47,475 nt of DNA from Betaproteobacteria bacterium (GTDB lineage: Bacteria; Pseudomonadota; Gammaproteobacteria; Burkholderiales; SG8-39), in contig JACRAS010000003.1 in the NCBI GenBank assembly GCA_016234705.1, forward strand, positions 1 to 47,475, given 5' to 3'. Below the pieces are notes generated by a model. It was not told the DNA's origin and ran no database searches. It saw nothing but the letters and a program-made list of their open reading frames with translations. Positions within the stretch are counted from its first letter, which is position 1, and every line of letters begins with the position of its first letter. A program made the translations under genes and the position numbers. This document shows, one piece after another, positions 26,241 through 34,741 of this stretch.

Positions 26241-26980
26241 GCCGTTGGCGCTTGCTTGGCCTCGGGCTCGGTGCTTACGCCCTCGCGCTCATTGCAACTG
26301 CGCCGGCGAGCCTGATCGACGCCGGCCTGCAGCAAGCTAGCGAAGGCAGGCTGCGCCTCGCCGAAGCCCATGGCACCCTCTGGTCAGGCGCGGGACAGAT
26401 CGAGATGCGCGATCGGATGTACCGAAGCGGGATCGCGAAAAGCATCACCTGGCAAGTACTGCCTGCCTATGTGCTGCGCGCGCAACTGCGCTACGAAGTC
26501 GGACTGGACCTTGCGGCCAGGCACTTTCCGGTGACGATTTCCCTGGCGGGGGTCGAGGTGGCGGACGCAGACATCGACTTGCCCGCTGCGGCGCTGGGTC
26601 TGGCCGTACCCAAGCTGGCGCCGCTTGGGCTCAGCGGCGACGTACTGTTGCACCTCGCGCGCGTTTCGTTCGGGCGCAACGCCATCCAGGGCATGGCGAC
26701 ACTGCAATGGCGCGGCGCGGGCTCGGCATACACGCGGGTCTCGCCCCTGGGAGACTATGAGCTGCGCATCGAGGGCGAAGGCGCCGCGGCGCGCGCGTCC
26801 CTGCGCACCCTTCAGGGACCGATTCAACTCGACGGTCAGGGGTCCTGGACGAGCGGCGGCAACCCCGCGTTCCTGGGAAGCGCGCGCATTCCGCCGGAGC
26901 ACCTGCAGCAGCTCGCGCCGCTGATGCGCATGATCGCGCTCGAACGGGGCGAAGGCAGCTTCGAGCTGCAGCTCAAGTAA
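26237..26980 (+). CDS. gspN: Type II secretion protein GspN
   Basis: A 247-residue GspN. One N-terminal membrane span (about 5-25, LGLGLGAYALALIATAPASL) is followed by a periplasmic body with the family stretch GRLRLAEAHGTLWSGAG. The GTG at 26237 overlaps the gspM stop by four bases, so its translation may depend on ribosomes finishing gspM, which the amber codon could reduce. Its exact role in secretion is not settled in the family. Confidence 0.88.
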   Translation: MSRWRLLGLGLGAYALALIATAPASLIDAGLQQASEGRLRLAEAHGTLWSGAGQIEMRDRMYRSGIAKSITWQVLPAYVLRAQLRYEVGLDLAARHFPVTISLAGVEVADADIDLPAAALGLAVPKLAPLGLSGDVLLHLARVSFGRNAIQGMATLQWRGAGSAYTRVSPLGDYELRIEGEGAAARASLRTLQGPIQLDGQGSWTSGGNPAFLGSARIPPEHLQQLAPLMRMIALERGEGSFELQLK

Positions 26981-26997
26981 AAACGGGGTTCCGTTTT
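26980..26997 (+). terminator. Weak hairpin after gspN
   Basis: AAAACGG (26980-26986) pairs with CCGTTTT (26991-26997) around a four-base loop at the gspN stop. The stem ends in four T. It is short for an efficient terminator. Confidence 0.35.
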
Positions 26998-27143
26998 GCG
27001 CCACCTCTCCGGGTGAGAACGCAGGGTGGGGCGTTTGCTCACGCCGCCAGTCTCAATACGCGAAGCTGTTTACGACCTTGCTCCACCCCGCAACGAGCCG
27101 GTAACGCGGCCTGCATCGTCTCGGGATGGCCCTCTCATGAGGC

Positions 27144-28832
27144 TCACTTGAGTTCGGAGAAATCCTCTTCCCAGAATTCGTTCTCGCCACGCTCATCGTT
27201 GTTGCGGCGCTCGTTTTCGACGCCGCGCAACTGCACGCGTCGGATCTTTCCGGAAATCGTCTTGGGCAAGTCGGCAAATTCGATCCTGCGGATGCGTTTG
27301 TAGGGCGCCACCCTCGCGCGAATGAAACCCAGGATGGACAAGGCCAGGTCGCGCGTCGGCGCGAGGCCGGGCTTGAGCATGACGATCGCCTTCGGAACGC
27401 TCATCCGTATCGGGTCCGGGCTCGGGATCACCGCCGCTTCCGCGACCGACTCATGCTCGATCAGCGCGCTTTCCAGTTCGAACGGACTGATGCGGTAATC
27501 CGAACTCTTGAACACGTCATCGTCGCGGCCGATATACCAGTAGTAACCATCGGCGTCCCGGCGCGCGACATCGGACGTGCGGAAGTAATCGCCGTCGAGC
27601 AGCGCCGCGGTGCGTTCCGGGTCTCCGCTATAGCCTGCCATCAGCCCGGTCGCGCCCGGCTTCAACTTCACGCTGATCTCGCCTTCGTCGACTTCCTTGC
27701 CCTCGGCGTCGACGAGGGCCATCCGGTAACCGGGCATGGGCTTGCCCATGGCCCCGATTCTGACAGGCTGTCCCGGCGCATTGCCGATCATGCACGTCGT
27801 TTCGGTCTGGCCGTAACCATCGCGGATGGTATGGCCCCACGCCGCGCCGACCTGCTCGATGACTTCGGGATTGAGCGGCTCCCCGGCGCTAACCAGCTCG
27901 CGCAGGCTGACCGGCCAGGATTTCAAGTCTTCCAGAATCAGCGCGCGCCAGACCGTGGGCGGCGCGCACAGTGTCGTGACCTTGCATCGCACCAGCGTAT
28001 CGAGCGTCTTGTTCGCTTCGAACCGCGGCTGGTTGTGGAGGAAGATCGTCGCGCCCGCGTTCCACGGCGCGAAAAAACAGCTCCACGCGTGCTTGGCCCA
28101 GCCCGGCGAGCTGATGTTCAGGTGGACATCGCCCGGCCGCAGGCCGATCCAGTACATCGTCGACAGGTGCCCGACCGGATAACTCTGGTGCGTGTGCAGC
28201 ACCATCTTGGGCTTCGCGGTCGTGCCCGATGTGAAGTAGAGCAGGAAAGGATCGTTCGCGCCCGTCGCCGCGTCCGGCGCGAACGCGGCGGGCGCGCTGT
28301 CGGCCTCCGCGTAAGGCGTCCAGCCCGGCAGCGCTCCGGCGACGACGGTGCGCGTATAGGAGCCCTGCACGCTGGCGAACTTTTCCGCGCTCTGCGCGTC
28401 GGCGATGACATGGCGCATCTCGCCGCGTTGCACGCGGTCCTGCAGGTCGGCATGCGCGAGCAGCGTGGTCGCGGGACTGATCACGGCGCCGAGCTTCATC
28501 AGCGCAAGCGTGACTTCCCACAGCGGCACGACGTTGGGCAGCATCACCAATACGCGGTCGCCGCGCTTCACGCCTTTGGCGCGGAGGAAATTGGCCACCC
28601 GATCGGATCGCTCGCTCATCGCGGCGAACGTCAATTTCGACTCGGTGCCATCCTCGTTGACGACCCACAATGCGGTGCGGTCGTTGCCGCGCGCCTGGGC
28701 ATCGAAGTAATCCAACGCCCAGTTAAAGCGTTCCAGCCGCGGCCATTCGAACTCCTTGCTCGCTGCTGCATGGTCCTCACGGCGGGCGAGCAGCAGGTCG
28801 CGGGCGCGCACGAAAGCGTCGGCAGATGCCAT
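27144..28832 (-). CDS. AMP-forming acyl-CoA synthetase (medium-chain/aryl type)
   Basis: A 562-residue ANL-superfamily ligase. The ATP-binding motif is YFTSGTTAKPK. The adenine motif lies near DGYGQTET, and the hinge/A8 region at YYWYIGRDDDVFKSSDYRI. The catalytic Lys is in LPKTISGKIRR. It activates a carboxylic acid through an acyl-adenylate and loads CoA. The sequence style, with SSPGWAKHAWS, fits the medium-chain acyl-CoA synthetase (MACS/benzoate-like) group, but the substrate is not determined. The ATG at 28832 has GAGG at good spacing. It is oriented toward gspN and unrelated to secretion. Confidence 0.88.
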   Translation of the reverse strand: MASADAFVRARDLLLARREDHAAASKEFEWPRLERFNWALDYFDAQARGNDRTALWVVNEDGTESKLTFAAMSERSDRVANFLRAKGVKRGDRVLVMLPNVVPLWEVTLALMKLGAVISPATTLLAHADLQDRVQRGEMRHVIADAQSAEKFASVQGSYTRTVVAGALPGWTPYAEADSAPAAFAPDAATGANDPFLLYFTSGTTAKPKMVLHTHQSYPVGHLSTMYWIGLRPGDVHLNISSPGWAKHAWSCFFAPWNAGATIFLHNQPRFEANKTLDTLVRCKVTTLCAPPTVWRALILEDLKSWPVSLRELVSAGEPLNPEVIEQVGAAWGHTIRDGYGQTETTCMIGNAPGQPVRIGAMGKPMPGYRMALVDAEGKEVDEGEISVKLKPGATGLMAGYSGDPERTAALLDGDYFRTSDVARRDADGYYWYIGRDDDVFKSSDYRISPFELESALIEHESVAEAAVIPSPDPIRMSVPKAIVMLKPGLAPTRDLALSILGFIRARVAPYKRIRRIEFADLPKTISGKIRRVQLRGVENERRNNDERGENEFWEEDFSELK

Positions 28833-29388
28833 TTCCAACCTCGTCTTAGCAATGATAGAAAATCATATCCTTCTGTTTTCGGTCAAGCCTAGCCGGAAGT
28901 CAGTCTACGCTTGAAGGACTGCTTTGGGTCGTAGAGGTTTACATAGCGGCCCAAAGCGGCTGTTCGAGGTCGGGCAAAGCGGACTTTCACGGGGGTACCC
29001 AGGAGCAGTGCACACAGAGGGTGCCGAAATTGGCGCCTGCTGCTAAGATAACCTGCATACGCGCTATTAGGCGAGCTTTCAGAGTAGTATTGGCTTGAAT
29101 CTAAAGGTAGTTACGCTAGATTAAGTTGAGCGATGACACGACACGAAAAATGGTCATTTGACTTGCTGAAAATGTAGGTTTGCCTGCCTGAGCCACCCAG
29201 TTCAGTCCGCCGAGCGTCCGTCGCTACTCGATCCTACAGGTGAGGTCAATCTGGAGGATGTGGGTGCCGTCAAGCCTCGTGGAAGGAACTGGGTCCGCCA
29301 TGAGCACTCGGAAAATAAAGATCGTGGGCAGATTGATTTACCTATCCGCCGGGCGTTCGCGCCAAGCCCCGGCAGGAGACACAGTCTT
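28833..29388. other. 556-bp gap without a recognisable gene
   Basis: This stretch is visibly richer in A+T than its surroundings, especially 29030-29200. It has short near-repeats (caaagcggctgttcg at about 28954 and caaagcggactttca at about 28975). No reading frame here looks like a gene. It marks the left border of a segment (patB-puuD) whose texture differs from the secretion cluster. Confidence 0.5.
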
Positions 29389-30576
29389 ATGTTTGATTTC
29401 GACCGCATCATCGAGCGCCGTGGCACGCACTCTTCGAAGTGGGACAGCATCGAGCGTGTTTCCGGCATTAAGTCGCCAGATGCGATTCCGATGTGGGTGG
29501 CGGACATGGATTTCGCGTCGCCACCAGGCGTCACGGCAGCGCTCACTGCGGAGGTCCAGCGTGCAATCCACGGCTATTACGCCGACACGGGTAGCTGGGC
29601 GGCCGCGCTCGTCGATTGGATGGCGCGTCGCCATGGCCTAAGGCTGGATCCGGGCTGGGTTAGCCCGACGCCCGGGATCGTTTCCGGGCTGGGCCTTATC
29701 CTTCAGGCGGCGTGTGAGCCGGGTGACGAAGTCGTCGTCTTTGCGCCCGCTTATCACGCTTTTCGCAAGATCATTCTCGCCAGTGGCCGGCGCATTCTCG
29801 ATGTGCGGCTTGTCGAGGTCGCGGGGCGCTACACGATGGATCTCGATGCATTGCACGGCGAGATGACGCCTCGGACAAAAGTCGTCTTCTTTTGCAGCCC
29901 TCACAACCCCGGTGGGACCGTCTGGTCGGTGGATGAGATCCGCGCGCTGGCTGCTTTCTGTGCGGGGCACGGCTTGATCCTGGTTTCAGACGAGATCCAT
30001 TGCGATCTCGTGTTCGACGGGGCGAAGCACACCCCGACCATGTCTGCCGCGCCCGAGATCGCGGACCGACTGATCACATGCGTCGCCGCGACGAAGACCT
30101 TCAATCTCGCCGGCGCCCATGTCGGTGCCTGCATCACCTCGAACATGGACTTGAAGCGTCGCCTTGATGCGCGGATCGCGGCGAGCGGCCTTGGTTCCTA
30201 CAACAGATTCGGCATGATCGCGACTGAAGCGGCCTGGCAAACGGGCGAGCGGTGGCTCGATGCGTTGCTGCCTTATCTTGCCAAGAGCCGCGATCTGTTC
30301 GAAGCGCGCATTCAGGCCGCGGCACCCGGCGCGCGCGCGATGCGCCTTGCCGGCACCTATCTCGCGTGGGTCGATTTTTCCGGAACTGATCTCGCTCCCG
30401 ACGAGGTTGCGGCCAGGGTCAAAAAACGTGCGCGAATCTTTGCAAGTCCCGGTGAGCAGTTTGGGCCGGGTGGCGAGACATGGCTGCGTTTTAACTTTGC
30501 GATGCCGCGCCCGATCCTCGAACAAGCTCTCGGGCGACTGGATGACGCGTTTGAGGATTTGCGGGTGGGAAAGTGA
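29389..30576 (+). CDS. patB: PatB/MalY-type PLP aminotransferase-like C-S lyase
   Basis: A 395-residue fold-type I PLP enzyme of the MalY/PatB group, which acts as cystathionine beta-lyase. It starts MFDFDRIIERRGTHSSKWD, typical of the group. The Schiff-base Lys is Lys236 (ATKTFNLAG), Asp201 (SDEIH) contacts the pyridine nitrogen, and PHNPGG is at 171-176. AGGAG lies about 11 bases before the ATG at 29389. puuD follows 10 bases later. Codon choice seems less G+C-extreme than in the gsp genes, and the pair sits between a gene-poor AT-rich gap and a transposase scrap, so recent acquisition is plausible. Confidence 0.9.
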   Translation: MFDFDRIIERRGTHSSKWDSIERVSGIKSPDAIPMWVADMDFASPPGVTAALTAEVQRAIHGYYADTGSWAAALVDWMARRHGLRLDPGWVSPTPGIVSGLGLILQAACEPGDEVVVFAPAYHAFRKIILASGRRILDVRLVEVAGRYTMDLDALHGEMTPRTKVVFFCSPHNPGGTVWSVDEIRALAAFCAGHGLILVSDEIHCDLVFDGAKHTPTMSAAPEIADRLITCVAATKTFNLAGAHVGACITSNMDLKRRLDARIAASGLGSYNRFGMIATEAAWQTGERWLDALLPYLAKSRDLFEARIQAAAPGARAMRLAGTYLAWVDFSGTDLAPDEVAARVKKRARIFASPGEQFGPGGETWLRFNFAMPRPILEQALGRLDDAFEDLRVGK

Positions 30577-30586
30577 GAGCCAAGCC

Positions 30587-31360
30587 ATGAAGAGACCCGT
30601 GGTCGGTGTAATCGGGAACGCTTACCTCATAGAGAATCGGTTTGCCGCGCAGCTTGTCGGCGAAAGAAATCTTCGAGCTGTTGCAGAAGTCACCGGGGCG
30701 TTGCCGGTGATGTTTGCGGGCTCTCCGGACATCACCGAGATCGGTGCGTTGCTGGAGGCGGTCGACGGAATTCTGCTGACGGGGGCTCGCGCGAACATTC
30801 ATCCAAGCCATTTCGGAACCGAGCCTCATCCGAGGCACGAACCCTACGATACGGCGCGCGACGCGCTGGCATTGGCATTGGTTGAAGCCTGCGTCGCTCG
30901 TGGCGTGCCGCTTTTGGGTATCTGCCGCGGCCTTCAGGAGATGAATGTCGCATTCGGTGGCTCGCTGCATCCCGAGATCCGCGAGTTGCCCGGGCGCTTG
31001 AACCATCGGATGCTGCGGTTGGAAACCGGGGAAATCCATCCGGATCCCGCAGTCCTCTTCGGCGATCGTCATAATGTCCGCCTGGTCTCCGGTGGTGCTT
31101 TCGCTAGGCTTTTCGGCCAGGAGACCATTCGAGTGAACTCTCTTCACGGGCAAGGCATTCTTGATCCCGGCGAGCGCGTTGTCGTCGAGGGCGTGGCAGA
31201 GGACGGCACGATCGAGGCGATCCGCATTTCCGACGCCCCGGGCTTTGCTCTCGGCGTTCAATGGCACGCGGAGTACGACCCGCAGCGCAACCCTGTGAAC
31301 CGATCCCTGTTTCAAGCGTTCGGCGAGGCGGTTTCAGCTTGCAAGCGCGTCGCCGAGTGA
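30587..31360 (+). CDS. puuD: Gamma-glutamyl-gamma-aminobutyrate hydrolase-type class I amidotransferase
   Basis: A 257-residue class I glutamine-amidotransferase-like hydrolase. The nucleophile is Cys113 in GICRGLQEMN, with His227 and Glu229 in VQWHAEYD. PuuD releases GABA from gamma-glutamyl-GABA in putrescine breakdown. No other puu genes are nearby, so the true substrate may be another gamma-glutamyl compound. It forms a two-gene unit with patB. A peptide or sulfur-compound salvage role for the pair is conjecture. Confidence 0.88.
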   Translation: MKRPVVGVIGNAYLIENRFAAQLVGERNLRAVAEVTGALPVMFAGSPDITEIGALLEAVDGILLTGARANIHPSHFGTEPHPRHEPYDTARDALALALVEACVARGVPLLGICRGLQEMNVAFGGSLHPEIRELPGRLNHRMLRLETGEIHPDPAVLFGDRHNVRLVSGGAFARLFGQETIRVNSLHGQGILDPGERVVVEGVAEDGTIEAIRISDAPGFALGVQWHAEYDPQRNPVNRSLFQAFGEAVSACKRVAE

Positions 31361-31447
31361 ATGCGCGTGATCGCCCTGATCGACGATCCGGGCGTGGTGC
31401 GGCGCATCCTCGAGCACCTCGGACGCTGGGCCCCCGAGCCTGACTTG
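31361..31447 (+). pseudogene. C-terminal remnant of an IS91-like transposase
   Basis: Right after puuD, the plus strand reads MRVIALIDDPGVVRRILEHL and continues GRWAPEPD before stopping. This 'IALIDDPxVVxRILxHLG' pattern is the usual C-terminal end of IS91-type (and related zinc-binding) transposases. Everything upstream of it is missing. The fragment abuts the puuD stop and is followed by the minus-strand small gene. It suggests that a mobile element once stood at this junction. Confidence 0.55.
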
Positions 31448-31460
31448 AATTTCGTCATCC

Positions 31461-31685
31461 TCATTCCGCCTTTGGAAACGCCACCCGGGTGACCTCATCG
31501 CCGTAAAAGCGCCGGCACAACTCGCGCCGCCGTTGGTCTGCGCTGAGGCCTGGGTCCAAGGAAGAGAGCACGACTAGTTGCGCGGTTTCGAACATTTGCA
31601 GCGCCATCAACGCGCGCTCCGATCCGGTCATCGCCGCGTAGCGCGCTCTGAGGAGGGCTTCGATTTCGGGGTTGGTGTCATTCAT
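31461..31685 (-). CDS. Small partner protein of the nucleotidyltransferase
   Basis: A 74-residue soluble, mostly helical protein (MNDTNPEIEALLRARYAAMTGSERALMALQMF by region) ending in a conserved-looking RELCRRFYGDEV stretch. The start overlaps the end of the upstream nucleotidyltransferase gene by eight bases, so they are co-translated. I do not recognise a named family. The pairing resembles two-gene nucleotidyltransferase modules, but it is not an obvious HEPN protein (no RxxxxH motif seen). Confidence 0.7.
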   Translation of the reverse strand: MNDTNPEIEALLRARYAAMTGSERALMALQMFETAQLVVLSSLDPGLSADQRRRELCRRFYGDEVTRVAFPKAE

Positions 31686-32226
31686 TTTCGGCCTCCTTGA
31701 GCAATCCGCCCAGGTCAAGACGCGCGGCCCACTCGTCCAGGTACGCCCGGTCCAGCGGTGATTCAAGCAACGACTTTACGTCGCGGCGCTGCTGTTCGGA
31801 GCGCGATTCGCGCGACCATTCAAGCTTGGAAAGTATCAAGTCCTCAACGCTGACGATCCACAAGCGTACCCCCGCCAGTTCGACCCGGCGCCGGCGGTCG
31901 AACTCCGCGCGCCGGTAGCGGGTGCTCTTGCGCGGAATCAAATCGATTTTGACCACCGACGGCAGGTGAATGATGTTCCACGGTCGCGCGTCCCGAATCG
32001 CCGCGGTGATTGCGCCGGCGTCGGCATGGTACTCCGCGCCGAGCGCGCCGATCAGCCTTTCCGCCTCCGGCGCTTCGAGGGCGATGACCAGATCGATGTC
32101 ACGCGTCATGCGCGGCCTGGCGTAAAAGCTCATCGCCAACGAACCAGTCAGCATGTAGGCAATGCCGGCGCCGTCGAGCCGCGCGCACACGTCGCGCAGG
32201 GCGAGCAGTTCCGGAGTTAGTGTCAT
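31678..32226 (-). CDS. Nucleotidyltransferase-fold protein (AbiEii/DUF6036-like)
   Basis: A 182-residue protein with the minimal nucleotidyltransferase signature TGSLAMSFYARPRMTRDIDLV: Gly28-Ser29 and Asp43-x-Asp45. A third acidic residue probably lies at Asp104 in VVKIDLIPRK. The fold is shared by AbiEii toxins and MNT antitoxins, which transfer nucleotides to tRNA or partner proteins. The start chosen is ATG 32226; an in-frame alternative lies at 32256. With the overlapping 74-residue gene it makes a compact module that could be a toxin-antitoxin or phage-defence pair. That function is inferred only from fold and arrangement. Confidence 0.8.
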   Translation of the reverse strand: MTLTPELLALRDVCARLDGAGIAYMLTGSLAMSFYARPRMTRDIDLVIALEAPEAERLIGALGAEYHADAGAITAAIRDARPWNIIHLPSVVKIDLIPRKSTRYRRAEFDRRRRVELAGVRLWIVSVEDLILSKLEWSRESRSEQQRRDVKSLLESPLDRAYLDEWAARLDLGGLLKEAENE

Positions 32227-32265
32227 GGCAGCCACTTTATCATCCGATCCACCCAAAACCCTGTC

Positions 32266-33000
32266 CTACTTCACGCCGCGGCGGAAGCTGTACCCCTTGT
32301 AGCCGAATATCATCCCCTCCGGCGTGATCTGCTCCAGTTTGAGTCCGGGCGCGACGTCATCCCCTTCCCGCAGCATCCGGTTGTTGATGCCGACCATGCG
32401 GTCCCGCGGATTGCCGGAATAGGCATGGACCGAAATCGTCATTGGCGGAAGCTCCTGCTGTAGCGCGAGCGGCAGTTCCGCCAGCGAAATCACATTTTGC
32501 GCCGGCGCAGAATCGGCAGCGGCAGTGACTGGCGGCTGTTGCGCCACCGCCGCCGCTTTCCTCGATACCGCAGCGACGTCATCCTGCGGCTTGCCGGGTG
32601 CTTCGGCTCCGACGCTTGCGGGCGACAGTGATTTCACGGATGCCGGCGCAGGCACTGGCACAGCCGCAGGCACTTGTACAGGCGCCGGTGCTGGAGCAGC
32701 TAACGGAGCGCGAGCGAGGGCGGGTGCTGGCGCAGCTGCGATCTCGGTCCGCACCGGCACTGACTGGCGTACGCTTGCATCGGACTGCGTTGCCGCAGGC
32801 GCCGCTTGCTCCGCTTGCCATGGGCGCAGCCAGCCGATCACCACGCCCGCGCCGACCAGCACCGCCGCGAGCAAGCCGTAAGCCAGAACCGCCGGCTGTT
32901 TGGGCGTTACCGCCGTCACCTGCCCCGCGAGCAGCGTCGGCGCCGCGCCGCGCCTGCGCTGCTGATCGGATTTCCTCAAAGCGTCGAGGATATACGACAT
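32266..33000 (-). CDS. gspB: General secretion pathway protein GspB
   Basis: A 244-residue protein with the typical start MSYILDALRKSDQQRRRG, one membrane span (about 38-60), a long Ala/Pro-rich periplasmic linker and a C-terminal GspB domain (about 165-244, ending GYKGYSFRRGVK). GspB and GspA form an energy-dependent inner-membrane complex that helps insert the secretin GspD through the peptidoglycan. The pair lies about 5 kb from the main gsp cluster. Confidence 0.9.
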   Translation of the reverse strand: MSYILDALRKSDQQRRRGAAPTLLAGQVTAVTPKQPAVLAYGLLAAVLVGAGVVIGWLRPWQAEQAAPAATQSDASVRQSVPVRTEIAAAPAPALARAPLAAPAPAPVQVPAAVPVPAPASVKSLSPASVGAEAPGKPQDDVAAVSRKAAAVAQQPPVTAAADSAPAQNVISLAELPLALQQELPPMTISVHAYSGNPRDRMVGINNRMLREGDDVAPGLKLEQITPEGMIFGYKGYSFRRGVK

Positions 33001-33002
33001 GC

Positions 33003-34598
33003 CTATTGTCCCCCTTGCCTGGGCAGCAATTTCGGCGCGGCTCGATCCCCCACGCCGGCGAGGCGCATCACCGTCTGCGGTCCGACGGCGCCGTCCGGAA
33101 TCAATCCCTGGACGAACTGGAACTGTTTCACCTGGCGCTCCAGGACGTCATCGAACAGCGGCTCCTTGCCGGTATCGGCAACCCGGCCCTGCGCCTCGGC
33201 GAGTTGCCCGATCAGCCATTGCACCGCCGGTCCACGCTCCCCCGAACGGATAGTCTCTTGCGCATCCGGCGGCATGCGCCAGAGCAAGGTGTATTGTCCC
33301 GCCCATTGCGCCGCCAGGGCGCCAAGCGCGACCGTTCTGGTTTCGGCGCCGATGGCGAAAGTGGCGCTCCTGTCTGCGAGCGCCACCAGCGCGGCATGGA
33401 ATTCCCGTCCCTGGTCGTCGCGCAGCAGGAGTACCGCGGGCCGGTTCAATCGACGCAGTTCATCCAATCCGCCGCGGACGCTGCGACAGCGCAGTCCCAG
33501 GTTTTCAGCCTGACGGCACGCGTCCGCGCCGTTATAGTCCGCGCCCCATGCCCGGAACAGTGCGGCGTAAGCGATCGCCTTGCTGCGCGAGCGCGGTTTG
33601 TCCGCCGGCCACTCCAGCGTGTCCGGCAGCGCCGCAGCTATCGTCTGAGCAGCCGGTTTTGCCATGGCCGCAGGCGCCGTTGCGGTTCCGGTCTCAGGCA
33701 GTTCCAACTGATGCAGCGTCATCGCCAGCATACCGCCAAGCGCCAAAATCAATACCACCAGCAAAGGCCGCACCAGGCTGCGGCGCCGTGCCTGGTGGAA
33801 CACCTCGCGCGCCGCCTGCGCCAGCGTCGCGCGATCGACCCGCTCCTTGCCTTGCACGTAGGTGCCGAGCAGCGCGCGGTCGCACAGCACGTTGATGACC
33901 CGGGGAACGCCGCCGCTCAAGCGGTACACGCGGCCCATCAAGCCGGCCGGAAACAACTGCCGCTGCGCGCCGGATATCTCCAGCCGATGCCGCACATAGG
34001 CTGCGACTTCCGCCTTGGTCAGCGGCCCCAGGTGATAGCGCGCGACGATGCGCTGGCTCAACTGCCGCAGCTCCGGCCGCTCCAGCATCAGCGCCAGTTC
34101 GGGCTGGCCCAGCAGGATGATCTGCAGCAGCTTGCGCTCGTTGGTTTCCAGATTGGTGAGCAAGCGCATCTGCTCCAGCACGTCGGCCGAGAGATTCTGC
34201 GCCTCGTCGATGATCAGCACCGTGTGCCTGCCCCTGGCATGGGCGTCGAGCAGGTAGGCGTTGATGCAATCGACGAACACTTTGATGCTGGCATTGCCGG
34301 TCGGGCAGGCGATGCCGAATTCGACGCAGATGGTCGAGAGCAGTTCCTCCACCGTCAGCCTGGGATTGAAGATATAGGCCACATCGCAGGACGCAGGAAT
34401 CTGCTGCAGCAAACAGCGGCAGACCGTGGTCTTGCCCGCTCCCACCTCGCCCGTGAGCAGCACGACCCCGCCGTCGCCGCTCACGCCGTAGAGCAAATGA
34501 GCCAGCGCCTCCTGGTGGCGCTGGCTCAGGTAAAGATAGCGCGGGTCGGGGGCAATCGAGAACGGCGCTTCGGCGAGGCCAAAGTAATGCTGGTACAT
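33003..34598 (-). CDS. gspA: General secretion ATPase GspA (ExeA-like), with peptidoglycan-binding domain
   Basis: A 531-residue ExeA-type protein. It has an AAA ATPase domain with Walker A GEVGAGKT (50-57) and Walker B VLIIDEAQNL (Asp131-Glu132). A membrane span follows (about 270-290). The periplasmic part has a peptidase C39-like stretch (about 340-440) and a C-terminal peptidoglycan-binding domain (about 460-520, QFQFVQGLIPDGAVGPQT). It remodels or opens peptidoglycan for secretin assembly. gspB follows two bases later. Confidence 0.92.
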   Translation of the reverse strand: MYQHYFGLAEAPFSIAPDPRYLYLSQRHQEALAHLLYGVSGDGGVVLLTGEVGAGKTTVCRCLLQQIPASCDVAYIFNPRLTVEELLSTICVEFGIACPTGNASIKVFVDCINAYLLDAHARGRHTVLIIDEAQNLSADVLEQMRLLTNLETNERKLLQIILLGQPELALMLERPELRQLSQRIVARYHLGPLTKAEVAAYVRHRLEISGAQRQLFPAGLMGRVYRLSGGVPRVINVLCDRALLGTYVQGKERVDRATLAQAAREVFHQARRRSLVRPLLVVLILALGGMLAMTLHQLELPETGTATAPAAMAKPAAQTIAAALPDTLEWPADKPRSRSKAIAYAALFRAWGADYNGADACRQAENLGLRCRSVRGGLDELRRLNRPAVLLLRDDQGREFHAALVALADRSATFAIGAETRTVALGALAAQWAGQYTLLWRMPPDAQETIRSGERGPAVQWLIGQLAEAQGRVADTGKEPLFDDVLERQVKQFQFVQGLIPDGAVGPQTVMRLAGVGDRAAPKLLPRQGGQ

Positions 34599-34741
34599 GG
34601 AGACCGGGGAGCGAGGCGGATGCCGCCATTATAGCGGCCCGTGCGGCGCGCCGCGGGTTTGGCCCCAACTACACCAGATGATCGGCGCTGGGCGACGGAT
34701 GACGCCAAGCGATCAGGACCTGGCTCTTTGCGCAGCGCCGC

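Noticed and set aside
32598..34634. A 678-residue plus-strand frame opposite gspA and gspB
   Set aside because: Shadow of two confidently identified genes; no domain seen.
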